64,000 bases of DNA, taken from Pollenia angustigena. Taxonomy: Eukaryota; Arthropoda; Insecta; Diptera; Polleniidae. The position numbers and the translations under genes were made by a program. The notes under the pieces were generated by a model. It made no database searches. It was not told the origin of the DNA and was given only the letters and a program-made list of their open reading frames with translations. Positions within the stretch are counted from its first letter, which is position 1. Every line of letters begins with the position of its first letter. The stretch covers positions 204,355,253-204,419,252 of the forward strand of contig OV884060.1 of assembly GCA_930367215.1 (NCBI GenBank). The letters run 5' to 3'. Shown here one piece after another: positions 53,448 through 64,000 of this stretch.

Positions 53448-54047
53448 TTTATTATGAAAACTTAAACTCGATGAAATGCATATTTTGCACTAAACATAGA
53501 GCTACCCAAATGCTATCGAATCGAAAAAATGTTTTGTTTTCTCTATATTTTTTGTACATCAAAAGCGTACGAACGTACGTTCGTGACCCCAGGAAGTGCC
53601 CACATACATTTTGTTGTACCAGTTTTCTCGCATTGGTTCTCGCAATAAGCGTCAGTCGGCTCGGCTAGCGGATTTTTTTGAAACTTTTGTACAATTTTTT
53701 TTCAGTGAATACTATTGAAATTTAAAATATAATATTTGTAGATCGTTTCACAAAGCGTATGTGAAAAAACTAACGCAATTGGTGCTTTTGGGTCAAACTT
53801 GGCCAATGCAACAAAATCAATTTACGCATGTGATACGAGCTTAGTAACAATTTTGTTTGTCATGACAATTTTCTGTGGGAAATAGGAGTCATTACAGATT
53901 TTCGTTATTTTTGCTCCAGCTGTTATAGTTTACAAGAAAACCGCATTTAAAGTTTTTCATACAAAAATCATAAGAAAATCAATATTTAAAAAGGGGACGT
54001 TGTTACTTTTGTCCAAGTTGTTCTAACAGCACCAAATATGCAAATAA
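53448..54047. other. AT-rich sequence without recognised feature
   Basis: Contains a slightly GC-richer stretch near 53565-53665 (GTACGAACGTACGTTCGTGA palindrome), but no coding or element ends were paired. Confidence 0.3.
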
Positions 54048-54587
54048 ACTTAACACTTCTAATTGTTTCAGTTAATTTTGTTGTTGTGTTTCTATTGAGA
54101 GTTTCTTCTGTTGGTAGGTCATCATCTAACTCATCCTGACAAAACTCAGCACCGAACATTCTGCAACAAAGTTTATTTTCGAATTTCTTAATTTCTGTTT
54201 TTGTACTGTATTTTGAATATGTATTTCTAGAAGAAAATATATTGTATGAAAAAATATTTTTAAACACAACTTTTTTGGTGTACTTTGGTAACTTTTTTAG
54301 TGAACTTTGGTACAGATAACATTGTAAAATTCTAATTGGTTGCATTGTAGAATGCATTTAAAAAAGTAAGTTGCTCTGCAACTGATGTTTTGGAACTCAC
54401 CCATAATTAAAAACACAAAAAATATGGTTTAATACAACAAACAAATTCAAAAATTTGTTACATCTGTTAATCGGTTAATCGACGGAAATTAACCGGTTTA
54501 ATCGTTCATCGAAAAAAGCTAATTTTAAATTAACCGATCAGTTAATCGGGTAGTAATTAATCGGTTAACCGTTAATCGAATACCCTA
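54048..54587. mobile_element. right-end fragment of the TAGGGTATTC hAT family
   Basis: Matches the last 400 bp of the element at 32323-34119, including the CGGTTAATCG/ATTAACCGGTTTAATCG subterminal repeats and the terminus ATCGAATACCCTA. On the - strand it keeps a peptide-coding relic (MFGAEFCQDELDDDL...) shared with the other copy. The left end is missing. Confidence 0.75.
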
Positions 54588-54639
54588 ATACATATCCAAT
54601 CTTACTACACAATAGTGAAAAATCTGAAGCTTTCGGCAA

Positions 54640-55200
54640 GTTGTGATAAGTTGTGCTCAAAGGCAAAAATCTTAGCAGAATGCCTAAAGCTTACGAAGAC
54701 GCGTGAATATTATTAATAAAAGGGTTTCTTAAGAGTCTGAACACAATGTAACGATAATTTATTGACAACAACGTTAAATCTGTGCTTCTCTATGGCTGAA
54801 AAACGTGGAACATCTCCAAGCACAAAATGAAAAATTTCGAAGCGTTTACAAATCGATGTCTCCGGCGCATACTACAAATATATTGGCCAGTAACTAGGTA
54901 TTTCTATAATAAAGAGCTATCGAACCAAACTCACTAAACTGCACTGAAAATGGCTTTACGCTCTCAAAAATTTAAATGGCTGGAACAAATGCTTAGAAAG
55001 TTTGCTGGTAATATCACGCGGCAGTCTATTAAATATATATGTACCTCCAAGGCTTCAGAAGACACTCACCGTCAACACTTGCAAACGTCAAATCGTGGCG
55101 GAGCTACAACAACATGACGTATCCTGTTAAGAAATGTTATCATTGGCAAAAGATAGATGTTAATGGAAGGCATTTGTGCTGGTCATATGTTCCACTGTAA
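54640..55200 (+). pseudogene. 3' relic of an RTE-type LINE reverse transcriptase ORF
   Basis: From 54770 the + strand reads NVKSVLLYG, then (past a stop) KTWNISK, FTNRCLRRILQIYWP, then (past a second stop) KWLEQMLRK and NITRQSIK. These are the C-terminal landmarks of RTE-like LINEs. A frameshift near 55040 leads to RQIVAELQQHD and LAKDRC-WKAFV. Two or more stops and a frameshift, with upstream domains absent: a dead 5'-truncated insertion. Confidence 0.72.
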
Positions 55201-55313
55201 ATTTAAGGACTAAAAATTTAAAATATACAACGCGTTAAAATTATCGCATTTTTTTATTCTTTTCAACGGTTAATTTCTATATGAAGCTGGGAAAATATCG
55301 TCAATATTTTAAT

Positions 55314-55508
55314 CAGCGTTTAAAAAACTGCAGCCAAAGTAGAAAAACTGAAATTTTTTTCACTTCTTCACTTGTCATTGGCTTTTACTACGGATTCATT
55401 AAATGTAAATAGTCGATGTAAAACCAACTCAAAAAGCGAAAAATTGTGCACAAATTTTCGTTTTTTGTTCGACAGTTTTTGGTTTCGACTGCAGTTTTTT
55501 AAACCCTG
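55314..55508. mobile_element. 195-bp hAT-type MITE with CAGSGTTTAAAAAACTGCAG ends
   Basis: Left CAGCGTTTAAAAAACTGCAG; right (inverse) CAGGGTTTAAAAAACTGCAG. Perfect 8-bp duplication ATTTTAAT at 55306-55313 and 55509-55516. Noncoding. Confidence 0.88.
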
Positions 55509-55997
55509 ATTTTAATTCAACATCAGCTTCCACAGCCTTCATGGAATTTAGTTGGCCGTTTTGAGGAAAATAGTTCATTAATAAACTGTTCTGGAAGAGG
55601 TGCTCATCGATATATCCTTACTGAGCGGCAGAGTGTTGAAAATGATCTATCTGGCTCGGCCATTCATCATTCCGGCCAATTGGACATTTTCAGAACAACA
55701 AAGAATTTTAAAGTTGAATCTTAATATGCATCGAAAAAAGATTCAAGTAGTTGAAGCACTACTGCACAAAACCACCAACAATTGATATGTCTTATTTGGT
55801 CTAAAGATGTCAAAAATTAGGTCGATTCGTAGGTACACATGAAGGATGGGGCGACAATGAATCTTATTTCTGTGGTCTGAGGCGATCACTATCATTCGTT
55901 ATAAGCTAGAGCAACAAAATTTGGCGTGAATACTTTCTATTTGATGTTGAAATGAGCTAATTAGGTCTATTCGTTCATTTATCCCGATACATATCAA

Positions 55998-56232
55998 GGC
56001 ATAGCCGAAAAAAACTTAAGCGATAAAAACAAAATTTTACGGGAGAAGGTTTATTTTTATTTTATTTCATATGAATTTTGTATGAAGTTTATAGCTTACG
56101 ATAAAATTATTTTTACTATAAAATCGTAACGGTACCTTATGCAATGATGCAAGTGTTGCCAATAAAGTCATTTATTAAAAAAAAACGAAAGTTGAAACTG
56201 ATGTCGCTTTAGCTCTTTTTTGCGGCAATACC
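55998..56232. repeat. MITE with GGCATARCCG...CTTAAGCG ends, copy 1
   Basis: Left GGCATAGCCGAAAAAAACTT then AAGCGATAAAAAC; right GATGTCGCTTTAGCTC then TTTTTTGCGGCAATACC. Uninterrupted copy of the element at 62562-63460. 235 bp. Confidence 0.68.
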
Positions 56233-59157
56233 TCAAAATTTTTGATATCCCGCTAAGAAACTCCGTACAAAAACTTTTCAGTGCTACAAAACGTTAAACC
56301 ATTGACAATTGCGAGGTGAAGTGCAAACTTTCAAGGACATTTACAAATATCTTCAACACAACATTTGCCAACGAAATTGTTATAAAGGTTAACATAAAAG
56401 TAAATTAAGGCAAATGAGTTTTTGTGACAAAAAGGGTTACACTACCTTAAAATATGTATGGTTTTCTAGGAAGTGGGCATGTTAGTTTCCTGCCATAATC
56501 GCATTCAAATGGCGCAAAAGTGAAACTACAAGGGCGCGATCCTATTCAAGGAACACAAAAATTTAAATATGTTCACACAAAATTATTAAAAGTGAAAAAA
56601 TATTTAGAGCATCAATAAAAATTATCGTAATAAATATTTTACGCTCTATTAACAGGTATTTTAATCTTTCGCGCTTTGTTTATATCAGAAAGCAAAATGC
56701 TGTATGGAAAATTGTAGACTGCTTTAAGGAAGGCACACAGATTTTTGTGGAAAATATTGTTTGTATTTCGGGTATTTGTAAAAAAATTAGAGCACATTCA
56801 AGCTGTTTTTGCTTTTCCGGGTAAAAACAAATTATTTATGCAGCATTTTTGTTTAAAAACAGACACTTACAAAACCCAAAAAGATCTAAAAATAATGAAA
56901 ACAATAAAGTCATAACAAAAAACTTGATCTACTTTCATGATATAGTATTGGTCCTTAAACGACAGGACAAATTCCGCGAAGATCGTACACACACAATCAA
57001 TCTTTGGCGGTACCATGAAAATTTTTAATAAAAACTACAAAAACATTATAAAACACACTACAAAACAAAAATTAGTTCAAAAAATTTGTTCATATTTTTA
57101 ATACATCCGCGAGGTCAGCAACAAACGAAACGAAGGAAACAAAAAAGTCATAAAAAGGACAATTTAGCTCAATAACAAGAACTGCAACTAGAACTCGCAG
57201 CGTATTAACAAGCTAAAAGGAAACTAGAACACAGCCATAAAATTATAAAACAAAATTTGCCACCAACAAAAAAAAACTGATCTAGTTTCTTAATACAACC
57301 AGAGCAGGGAATCTTTTTTTTCAGGATTCAGGACAAAACACACAAAAAAAAAACAAAACAAAAGGCGCACAATTTTCAACTAATTTCATTTGTGTTTTGT
57401 GCGATTTTATGAGCCCACGGTTTTTAAATGAACCAATAAAAATTGTCCTCTACCTAGAAAACATCAAAACAAAGAACTAAAGAAAAAACTGTTCCAATTT
57501 TTAAAAACAATTTCCTCAAAAAAAGAAGATGCCGCATACAACAAAATTTAAACAAGGTCGCCGCCGATTTCATTGTAGAGCAACGGCTAAGCGACAATAT
57601 TTCCGCCTTTTTCTTCTTTTCGCAAAATGACCTGTTTCTGAGTGATAATTAGTGCGCGATTATTACTCGACCATATACATAAATATTTTTAGCGGACGTA
57701 GGAAAATGCAACAACAAAAACAGAGCGTGTGTTTTGTCCATCATAAAAAAATAACAAACAACATTTCTTTCAATACAAAAAAATTGTTTCATTTTAGGGA
57801 AACATTTTAAAATAAACAAAAAAGTAAACTGAAAAAACTTGTTAAACAATGACAGCAAATAATTAGGTGATACACATTTTTTTGTCCAACGATCGCTACT
57901 CGTAAACGTGTCACGTGAATTGTGTTTTGTTGTTGGCTCTTTGATGAGTTGAGGTTAAAAAGAAGTGTGTTGCAGTGGATGTTTTTTGTTTGTTTATTTG
58001 TTTTAGAGGTGAATACCTATTTGTTTATTTTTTCATTGTTCTAAATAGTTTATTTTAGTCCAACATGTTTTTTTAATGCATGTGTATTTTTATAAACCAA
58101 TAAAAAAGTTGGAAAATCATTATCATTAGGGATGGTTGTTTAAAAAAAAAAAAAATGTTAAACACAAAATGGCATGTTGATAAAACGAAAAGCGCAAAGA
58201 CAACAAATTTTAAAATGGTGAGTTTTTAATACCTACTAATAATGGTTTGGCCAGAGTGTGTTGCGGCCATGTGTGGCAAAGGCAAGAAATGCTCGAGGCC
58301 ACGGATGATGGGTCAAAACCTGCAAATGCCCTTGACCATGAAAAAAAATTTAGGGTGCGCTTGGGGTGAAACATTCTGCCTCGTTTTTAAATATTTGTAA
58401 ATGGAAAAGGCCACTATATGCTTAGGGAGCCACTACTCCAGACCTTTTCCAGTGGATTTGTTTTTTATTTTAATTAGACAGGAAGGGTTTTTATCCATGT
58501 GGAGTCCACCATCTTCAACCCATGTCCCGGTGGTATTTATTGAGTTTTTGGCTGAAATTAAAAGAGAAACAATATTAATAAAATTTTTAATAAAAAAAAG
58601 AAACGATACATATTAACCAAATCCTAATGAGAAAGTTAGCCGGAGAATCCTAAAGGAAAAAAAATAAAATATAAAGAAGTTAATAAAATACCTACCGTCT
58701 TCTTTACATTTGTTGACCATGTGTAATTTTTTTGACAGCTGTTTGTCATGTGACTGAAGATATGCGGATGCATCCATGACGTGGTTGGGAGGGCAAAATG
58801 AGACCAACATTCTTTATGTGGTGTAGTTATCCGTTTTAATTTTTGTTGTTTTCCTTTGTTTTAATTTTTTTTTTCGTGTTCGAATACAAGGCTGGTGAGG
58901 AGGCTTGGAACCCCCCGAGGAAAAAATGTTCAAGAGCTAGTGGGAAACCTCGCCAGACCAAACGGTTCGTAACAAGTGATTAATGCAAATTTTATTTACT
59001 AAGTTATATTGTATTAAAAATTTTACGCTATTTCACATACTGGCTATTTCTCTAAAACAAAAACAAATTTTTAAAAATTGCTTTTGGTTTCAAATGTATT
59101 TGTCCGAAAGAAACTTTCTTTAGATATCGTAAAATTGACATTCAGACTACGATCGAG
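56233..59157. other. AT-rich region, no gene identified
   Basis: Within it, 57000-57900 is CAA/AAC-rich like fly untranslated leader, and 58215-58223 reads ATGGTGAGT, an ATG followed directly by a donor-like sequence. Two slightly GC-rich stretches (58250-58360 and 58890-58975) have no recognisable coding content. It may include noncoding exons of a gene beyond the window, but this is not supported by any motif. Confidence 0.25.
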
Positions 59158-59260
59158 CAGGGCTGTGGAGTTGGAGTTGAGGTTTTTGTACCGGAGTCAG
59201 AGTCGAAGTACCCACAAAAACTCGCGACTCCGACTCCAAAATTTTTCGGCATAAAATTTG
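59158..59260. mobile_element. one-sided hAT-type terminus, CAGGGCTGTGGAGTTGGAG
   Basis: Begins CAGGGCTGTGGAGTTGGAGT and repeats GGAGTYGGAGT / GACTCCGACTCC in both orientations, the pattern of a widespread animal hAT family. No matching right end or duplication was found, so this is a fragment. Confidence 0.5.
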
Positions 59261-60924
59261 AGGAAGGTCTGCTTTAAAAATTTTGATGTCAGAAAATAAG
59301 GACCAGTCAAAAATTAAGTAAGTTAAAATATCAATGCGTATAGTTTTATTAATAATGTCATTTTATACTTGTGTCTGTATCTGAGGGATAGATCTTGAAG
59401 AAATGAAATGAAAAAGCACTTATGTCAACTTAAGCCTTTATTATTTATTGCCACAAAAATATATGTTTTTATGTGCCCTGAAATTTCAGTTGGTAACAAA
59501 ACTAGTTCGTTACACTTACCAGATATTTTCAAAAGCATTTCATATCATTTTCTGTAACAAAACTCGCTGGTTCACTGTTTTAAACTTTCTGTTTGAATTT
59601 CGCCAAGATAAGGTTGATGAAATAGAGTCGAATTAGGGAATTTAAAAATGAAAATTAGACATACATATTTGTTTTTCATAAATCGTATATCGAAAAATAT
59701 TTTTGTAGCGATGTTCATATACACTCAAAAGAAAAATCAATCCATCCGTACTCAAAGCAATCCGAAGCGGTATTAATAGAACGGTGAGTACAGATTTTCT
59801 TGAATCAAGTACAGAAAGATTGATTCTAGTACGGATTTTGAATCGCAAAATACTTAAAATAATCCGAAAATTAGATTGATTTAAGTAAAACTAAGATTGA
59901 ATCAATCTCAAAATGCGCTTGAATCAAATATAATAAAGTAGATTTTATCCCGAATTCGTGCTCGAAAAACCCGAAAAAAAATTTGAAAGAAAAAATTATT
60001 ATGATTGATTTACTTAGCCGTTTTACTCCTTACAGAATGATAAAACACGATGGTGTTGCATGATGTTGCAACATGATGCCTGATATGGTTTTTACTTTTG
60101 AAATCTTATGTACATATTTAACCTCAGATTTACTTCTTAACCCTTCGTGATACACATGAGTCTGGCCAAACCTTTTCAATGTGTATAGAAAATCAAAACA
60201 TGCATAATCCGGAGGGTTGAACACAACGAAAAGTTTAATTTTTTTTTACTTGATTTAACAATTTTATACTTATTTCAACAAATTTCGGGATTAATTTTTA
60301 AAGTAATCCCGAATGTTTTTCTTTCTGTGTATGTATGTATATGACTGGAAGACAGCACTAAGTAAACTACATTTTAAATTCCAACCAAAGTGAATGATAA
60401 TAGAAAAAAAGGAAAAGGACCTCCGAAAAATACATGGCATTGTTCCAGATATAATTCCCATCAATGTGGGAGTTACCCCGAAAAATGATTTGAGAATACT
60501 TTCATCTACTCACTTTTGGGAAAATTGGAGAAAAAATAAAGACTTGCAATTTTATATTTCGGTATTCGACAATAATAATATTTATTATGGAACGAAAAAA
60601 AAAAACAATGGCGGATACACTGAAAAAAATATTTAAATTTTTTTGTTTAAAAATTCACCTTTTTTAACTCTGCAGGTGGGAGATAAACTACACCAAGCCA
60701 TATTATTATGAAAACTTTACAGCCAATTGATTCTACAATTTGATTCTACATGAAATTCACGTTGTTTCAACTTGAAATTACTTTCATTCCTGACGTATGT
60801 ATAAATAAACGTATAAAAGAAATTGCAAACAAAACAAGCCATAAATGATTAAAATCTGTTAACAACTTTTGAAGTTATTCACAAAAGTCAAAAAAATTTT
60901 AATTCATTTAAAAATTTCATAAAA
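59261..60924. other. AT-rich region with old repeats
   Basis: 59730-59990 repeats GATTGATTYWAGTA- and AATCAATC-like words in both orientations (possible decayed MITE). 60137-60230 is copy 2 of the TTAACCCTTCGT repeat. The + frame 60394-60636 (80 codons, KDLRKIHGIVPDIIPINVG) has moderately protein-like composition but matches nothing I know. Confidence 0.3.
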
Positions 60925-61262
60925 CGCAATATTTGTATGGGAGCCCCCCTAAGAAGGGGAGATAAGGGGCAAGTATTTTTTTGAGAAAATGTTAGGGAAA
61001 AAACTCATTGCGGTCGGTCATACATTGTATTCCATTAGGGGCGACTCCTGGGCATTTATGGGACTTTTTCTTCAGTATATTTCTAGTCTGCATTGAAAAT
61101 TTTGTATAGAAGCACCCTTAAGGAATGGAGATAACGGGTAGGTATGTTAGAAATTATTGATTTAGATGAAAAATAAAGTGGGGTTGGACATACATTTGAC
61201 CCACCTAGGGGTATCCTGCGCTCAGCAGGAGCCAAATTTATGAATTTTATAAAACCGCACGG
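60925..61262. repeat. dispersed repeat with GTATGGGAGCCCCCC words, copy 2
   Basis: ATATTTGTATGGGAGCCCCC, GGGGCGACTCCTGGGC, TTCAGTATATTTCTAGTCTG and CATACATTTGACCCACCTAG match the repeat at 7225-7600. Sub-blocks are permuted, as if the family is built of tandem units of about 150-190 bp. Confidence 0.5.
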
Positions 61263-61926
61263 CCTAAAAAAACACTTAATTGACAACATCTTTTGTAAAT
61301 TGTTTTTGTTTTTATTTTGATTTTCTTAACCTACTTACAACTACAATTAATGTTGAGAGAATTTCAACTAATTGTAGTGGGGAATGTAAGATGAGATAAA
61401 CCCACTGTTGTTTATTGTTGATGTGTTTTGTTTAAACTTTGATATTATTACAAGTAGAACTGTTGCTATAAGTCTTATACGTTTAACAGTTTTATTTGGT
61501 TTAATATCTTTAGTTTTTCTAAAATCTTTATGGATGAAGTTTCCTGATGATCTGGCCTAAGCAACCAGTGAAATGCGCATAGGAATAGCTTATCCCATCA
61601 ACAATAAATTTCAAGTGTTTTTATCAAGAATAAAAACTGGGAATTAAGCACGAATAACAAAATCTTTTGAAATTTTTTTTAATTTTCTATCACAAAATGT
61701 ATTTTATTTAAAATCTCAAAAAACAGCAATAAACAAGATTTTTTTTTTTGTTCATCTGGCAACGTTAAGCACATCTGAAACGAACGAACATTACATAGCG
61801 TCTGGCTCACAACATTCATGTTATGCCAAATATAGATAACAAATATTGTAAATTAATGAATATGTACATATATACAATTTAAATATCTATTAATAAATAA
61901 TAAAAAAAAAAAAAAAAAAAAAAAAA

Positions 61927-62068
61927 CATAGCGTCTTCACCTGACAATTTTTTGTCATACCAAACGTCAAACTTCATATTAAAAAAACGGTGACAAAAAT
62001 TTTCGAGTTTTTTTTATAAAGACTTTGACGTTTGGTATGACAAAAAATTGTCAGGTGAAGACGCTATG
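61927..62068. repeat. 142-bp hairpin fused to a half hAT MITE
   Basis: Arms CATAGCGTCTTCACCTGACA ... CAAACGTCAAA and inverse pair perfectly over about 55 bases. An ACATAGCGTCTGG word 135 bp upstream is probably a relic of the same terminus. Confidence 0.75.
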
Positions 62069-62072
62069 TTAA

Positions 62073-62313
62073 TGAGCCGAACCGAACACAATGATGTTTG
62101 TGGTTTAAAAAAAAACCGAACGGAATTTAATGTTCTCATCTTTTGTTGAGTTGGATGAAAACAGCATTATTTTTGTGTTCGAAAGATGACAAACAGGGAA
62201 ACGTTATTTTTTTTAATGAATTTCTACACAAACACTATTAGCGTTTTTGTTTTCCACAAATCTACCGAACTGAACATTAAAGAACGATATTTAGTGTTTG
62301 TTTTCGAACACTG
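62073..62313. mobile_element. hAT-type MITE, CAGTGTTCGAAAATAAACA family, right half (copy 3)
   Basis: Ends TGTTTTCGAACACTG, followed by ATTTAAAT. Collinear with the left half of 13957-14498 in inverse orientation (GTGTTCGAAAGATGAC, CTACACAAACACTATTAG). It breaks off at the hairpin at 62068. Confidence 0.72.
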
Positions 62314-62561
62314 ATTTAAATACGATTTAAGTTTATATGAAAATTAATTTAATATAGATTTAAATATTATCCTGAAATATCAATGTGTTTTAATATCAAT
62401 CCCAAAAATTGGGCATTAGACTTTTTCTATTCATACCTATGAGTAAAATGTTTTATACACGCAAAGAATTATTTGCTAAATTACCAGAAAACATGGCCTG
62501 AACCAAGAAAATTTGCAAAATTCTCTTCCAAGCCAACGATTTATTATTGTAAACATAACGA

Positions 62562-63460
62562 GGCATAACCGCAAAAAAAACTTAAGCGACAAAAACAAAA
62601 TTTTACAGGAGAAGGTTTGTTTTTTTTTTCATTTTATTTCATATACATTTTGTACGAAGGCATGGTCCAATTAGTCTACGCGCAACTACAACCATCCAAC
62701 ATTAGAAAAAAAAAAACAACCCGCAGTTTGTTTGTGTTAAAATGATAAAAAAATATCATTTGGACCATGGATGACAAGAACAAAAGCAATTGTTTATGTA
62801 AAAAATTGTAGAAATATCAAAATCAATTGCACGTAAAAAAACAACTCTGCAAAAAATCAGCAGGCGTTTCGCGCAGACCTACTAATTGGACAATGGTATG
62901 AAGGTTGTCGCTTACGATAAAATAGTTTTTGGTATAAAAACGTAACGATACCTAACTGCCTGTCTATACCGGAGATAAATATTGCGACATATATTCCAGT
63001 AAATGTCAAAATTATGTTATCTTTAATGTAGACAGCACCTTTGTTTTAATTTATTGTCGGCAAATTATGTTGCAATAACTGTTAGTCAATTTTTGTTGGC
63101 AATTCTAGCTAACCTAAAACGTCAAATTGGATGTCAATTGAAAAAAGAAGCAAAAAGAAAAAAATTAAATATGAAGTCAGAATTGCCAAAAGTAGAACAG
63201 TTTTTTAACAGGATTTTACATAAAGATTAGCTGTCAGATTCATTTGGTCACGACTTTGTTGTAATTTTGTCACGTAGTGTAATATTCTGCCGACGTGATT
63301 GCCAAATTGCCGAAATATTTATCTTTGGTGTATACCTGGGGTAATGTGATCATGACATTTTAGTAGATGATGCAAGTGTTGTCCATAAAGTCATTTATTA
63401 AAAAAAAAAAAAAAACGAAAATCGAAAATGATGTCGCTTAAGCTTTTTTTTTGCGGTAAA
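62562..63460. repeat. MITE GGCATARCCG family, copy 2, carrying nested insertions
   Basis: Left GGCATAACCGCAAAAAAAAC, right ATGTCGCTTAAGC then TTTTTTTTTGCGGTAAAGC. The 235-bp copy at 55998 lacks the block 62957-63341, which has its own inverted ends (CTGTCTATACCGGAGATAAA and inverse CCAGGTATACACCAAAGATA) and in turn includes a piece of the 18333 foldback family at 63169-63283. Confidence 0.65.
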
Positions 63461-64000
63461 GCTCGATTCACCCATGCGTTCCGAACAATATTTTTGACCG
63501 GACAATAATTTTTTTACAGAGAGTGTTCTGCAAAACGATTCACCCATCTCGGAAAATTTGTCCAGACAGACAAAGCTACCATATGGCTTACGGATGTAAA
63601 CGATTATACAAAGTGGCAGCACAGTTAGCAAACTATAAAGGGCATAATAAACCACACAAAATGCTTGGCAAACACACACATCGTTTCCGTTTGGGGTTTG
63701 CCAATAAACAACACAAATATTCTCCGTTCAAACATTAATTTTCATTTTTGTTTTGTTTTCAATGAATGCAGATGCCAATAGTGCTGCGGCAATTTTGTTG
63801 CTTTTAGCTTAAGACGGAGAAGAAATTATAAAATAAAGGCAAAAAATGTAAAGTTTAAAGTGATTTAAACAACCAGCTGTTTTGTGGCAAGCAATACATA
63901 CTACTAAAAAAAAATTAATTTAATATTAAAAATTAATTGAATTGAATACATTTAGCATTAGACGCCACAAAAAGTTTGATAAATATCCAACATGTCTGCC
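63461..64000. other. AT-rich sequence to the window edge
   Basis: Two copies of CGATTCACCCAT (63472 and 63537) suggest another element terminus. The + frame 63523-63738 is Lys/His/Tyr-rich and not recognised. No gene supported. Confidence 0.3.

Noticed and set aside
1..64000. tRNA or rRNA genes
   Set aside because: No GGTTCGANNCC-type B box within a plausible cloverleaf, and no rRNA-like conserved stretch was seen on either strand.

Overview
The window looks like euchromatic, AT-rich DNA of a higher (probably calyptrate) fly. It has two recognisable insect nuclear genes with short GT-AG introns, a DINE-1-like repeat typical of Diptera, an I/LOA-type LINE, and a dense population of hAT-like, Mutator-like and other small inverted-repeat elements. 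No bacterial, viral or plasmid gene organisation is visible. The species assignment is inference.

Layout. 1-1771 is the upstream flank and probable 5' UTR of TMEM131. TMEM131 runs on the + strand from 1772 to 27515 in four coding exons joined by three phase-0 introns (about 18.4 kb, 62 bp and 1.8 kb), giving about 1802 residues. Intron 1 is a transposon graveyard: a three-deep nest of MITEs (4701-5993); an antisense LINE with a perfect 14-bp target duplication (6058-13788) that was itself hit by a 2.48-kb foldback element; hAT MITEs with 8-bp duplications; and a 1.1-kb foldback. Intron 3 holds an odd AT-rich array. UFC1 lies on the - strand (30512-34898, four exons, 164 residues), convergent with TMEM131. 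Its last intron is expanded to 3.8 kb by a hAT element and an older inverted-repeat element.

35-64 kb contains no gene I can identify. It is a mosaic of nested mobile elements: two DINE-1-like elements, a composite TIR element with a split 175-bp tandem repeat, a 4.16-kb hAT-like element with a recent 650-bp tandem duplication inside, a block of three 81-bp GC-rich repeats, a 150-159-bp satellite array, an RTE-type LINE relic, and several MITE families present two or three times.

Function. TMEM131 is an ER membrane protein that helps assemble and export secretory cargo such as procollagen. UFC1 is the E2 of the UFM1 conjugation pathway, which also acts largely at the ER. The two genes are therefore loosely linked by cell biology, but nothing in the sequence shows co-regulation. 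I found no previously undescribed molecular system. The most interesting content is the nested transposon architecture, where flanking duplications and empty-site comparisons allow the order of insertions to be read.
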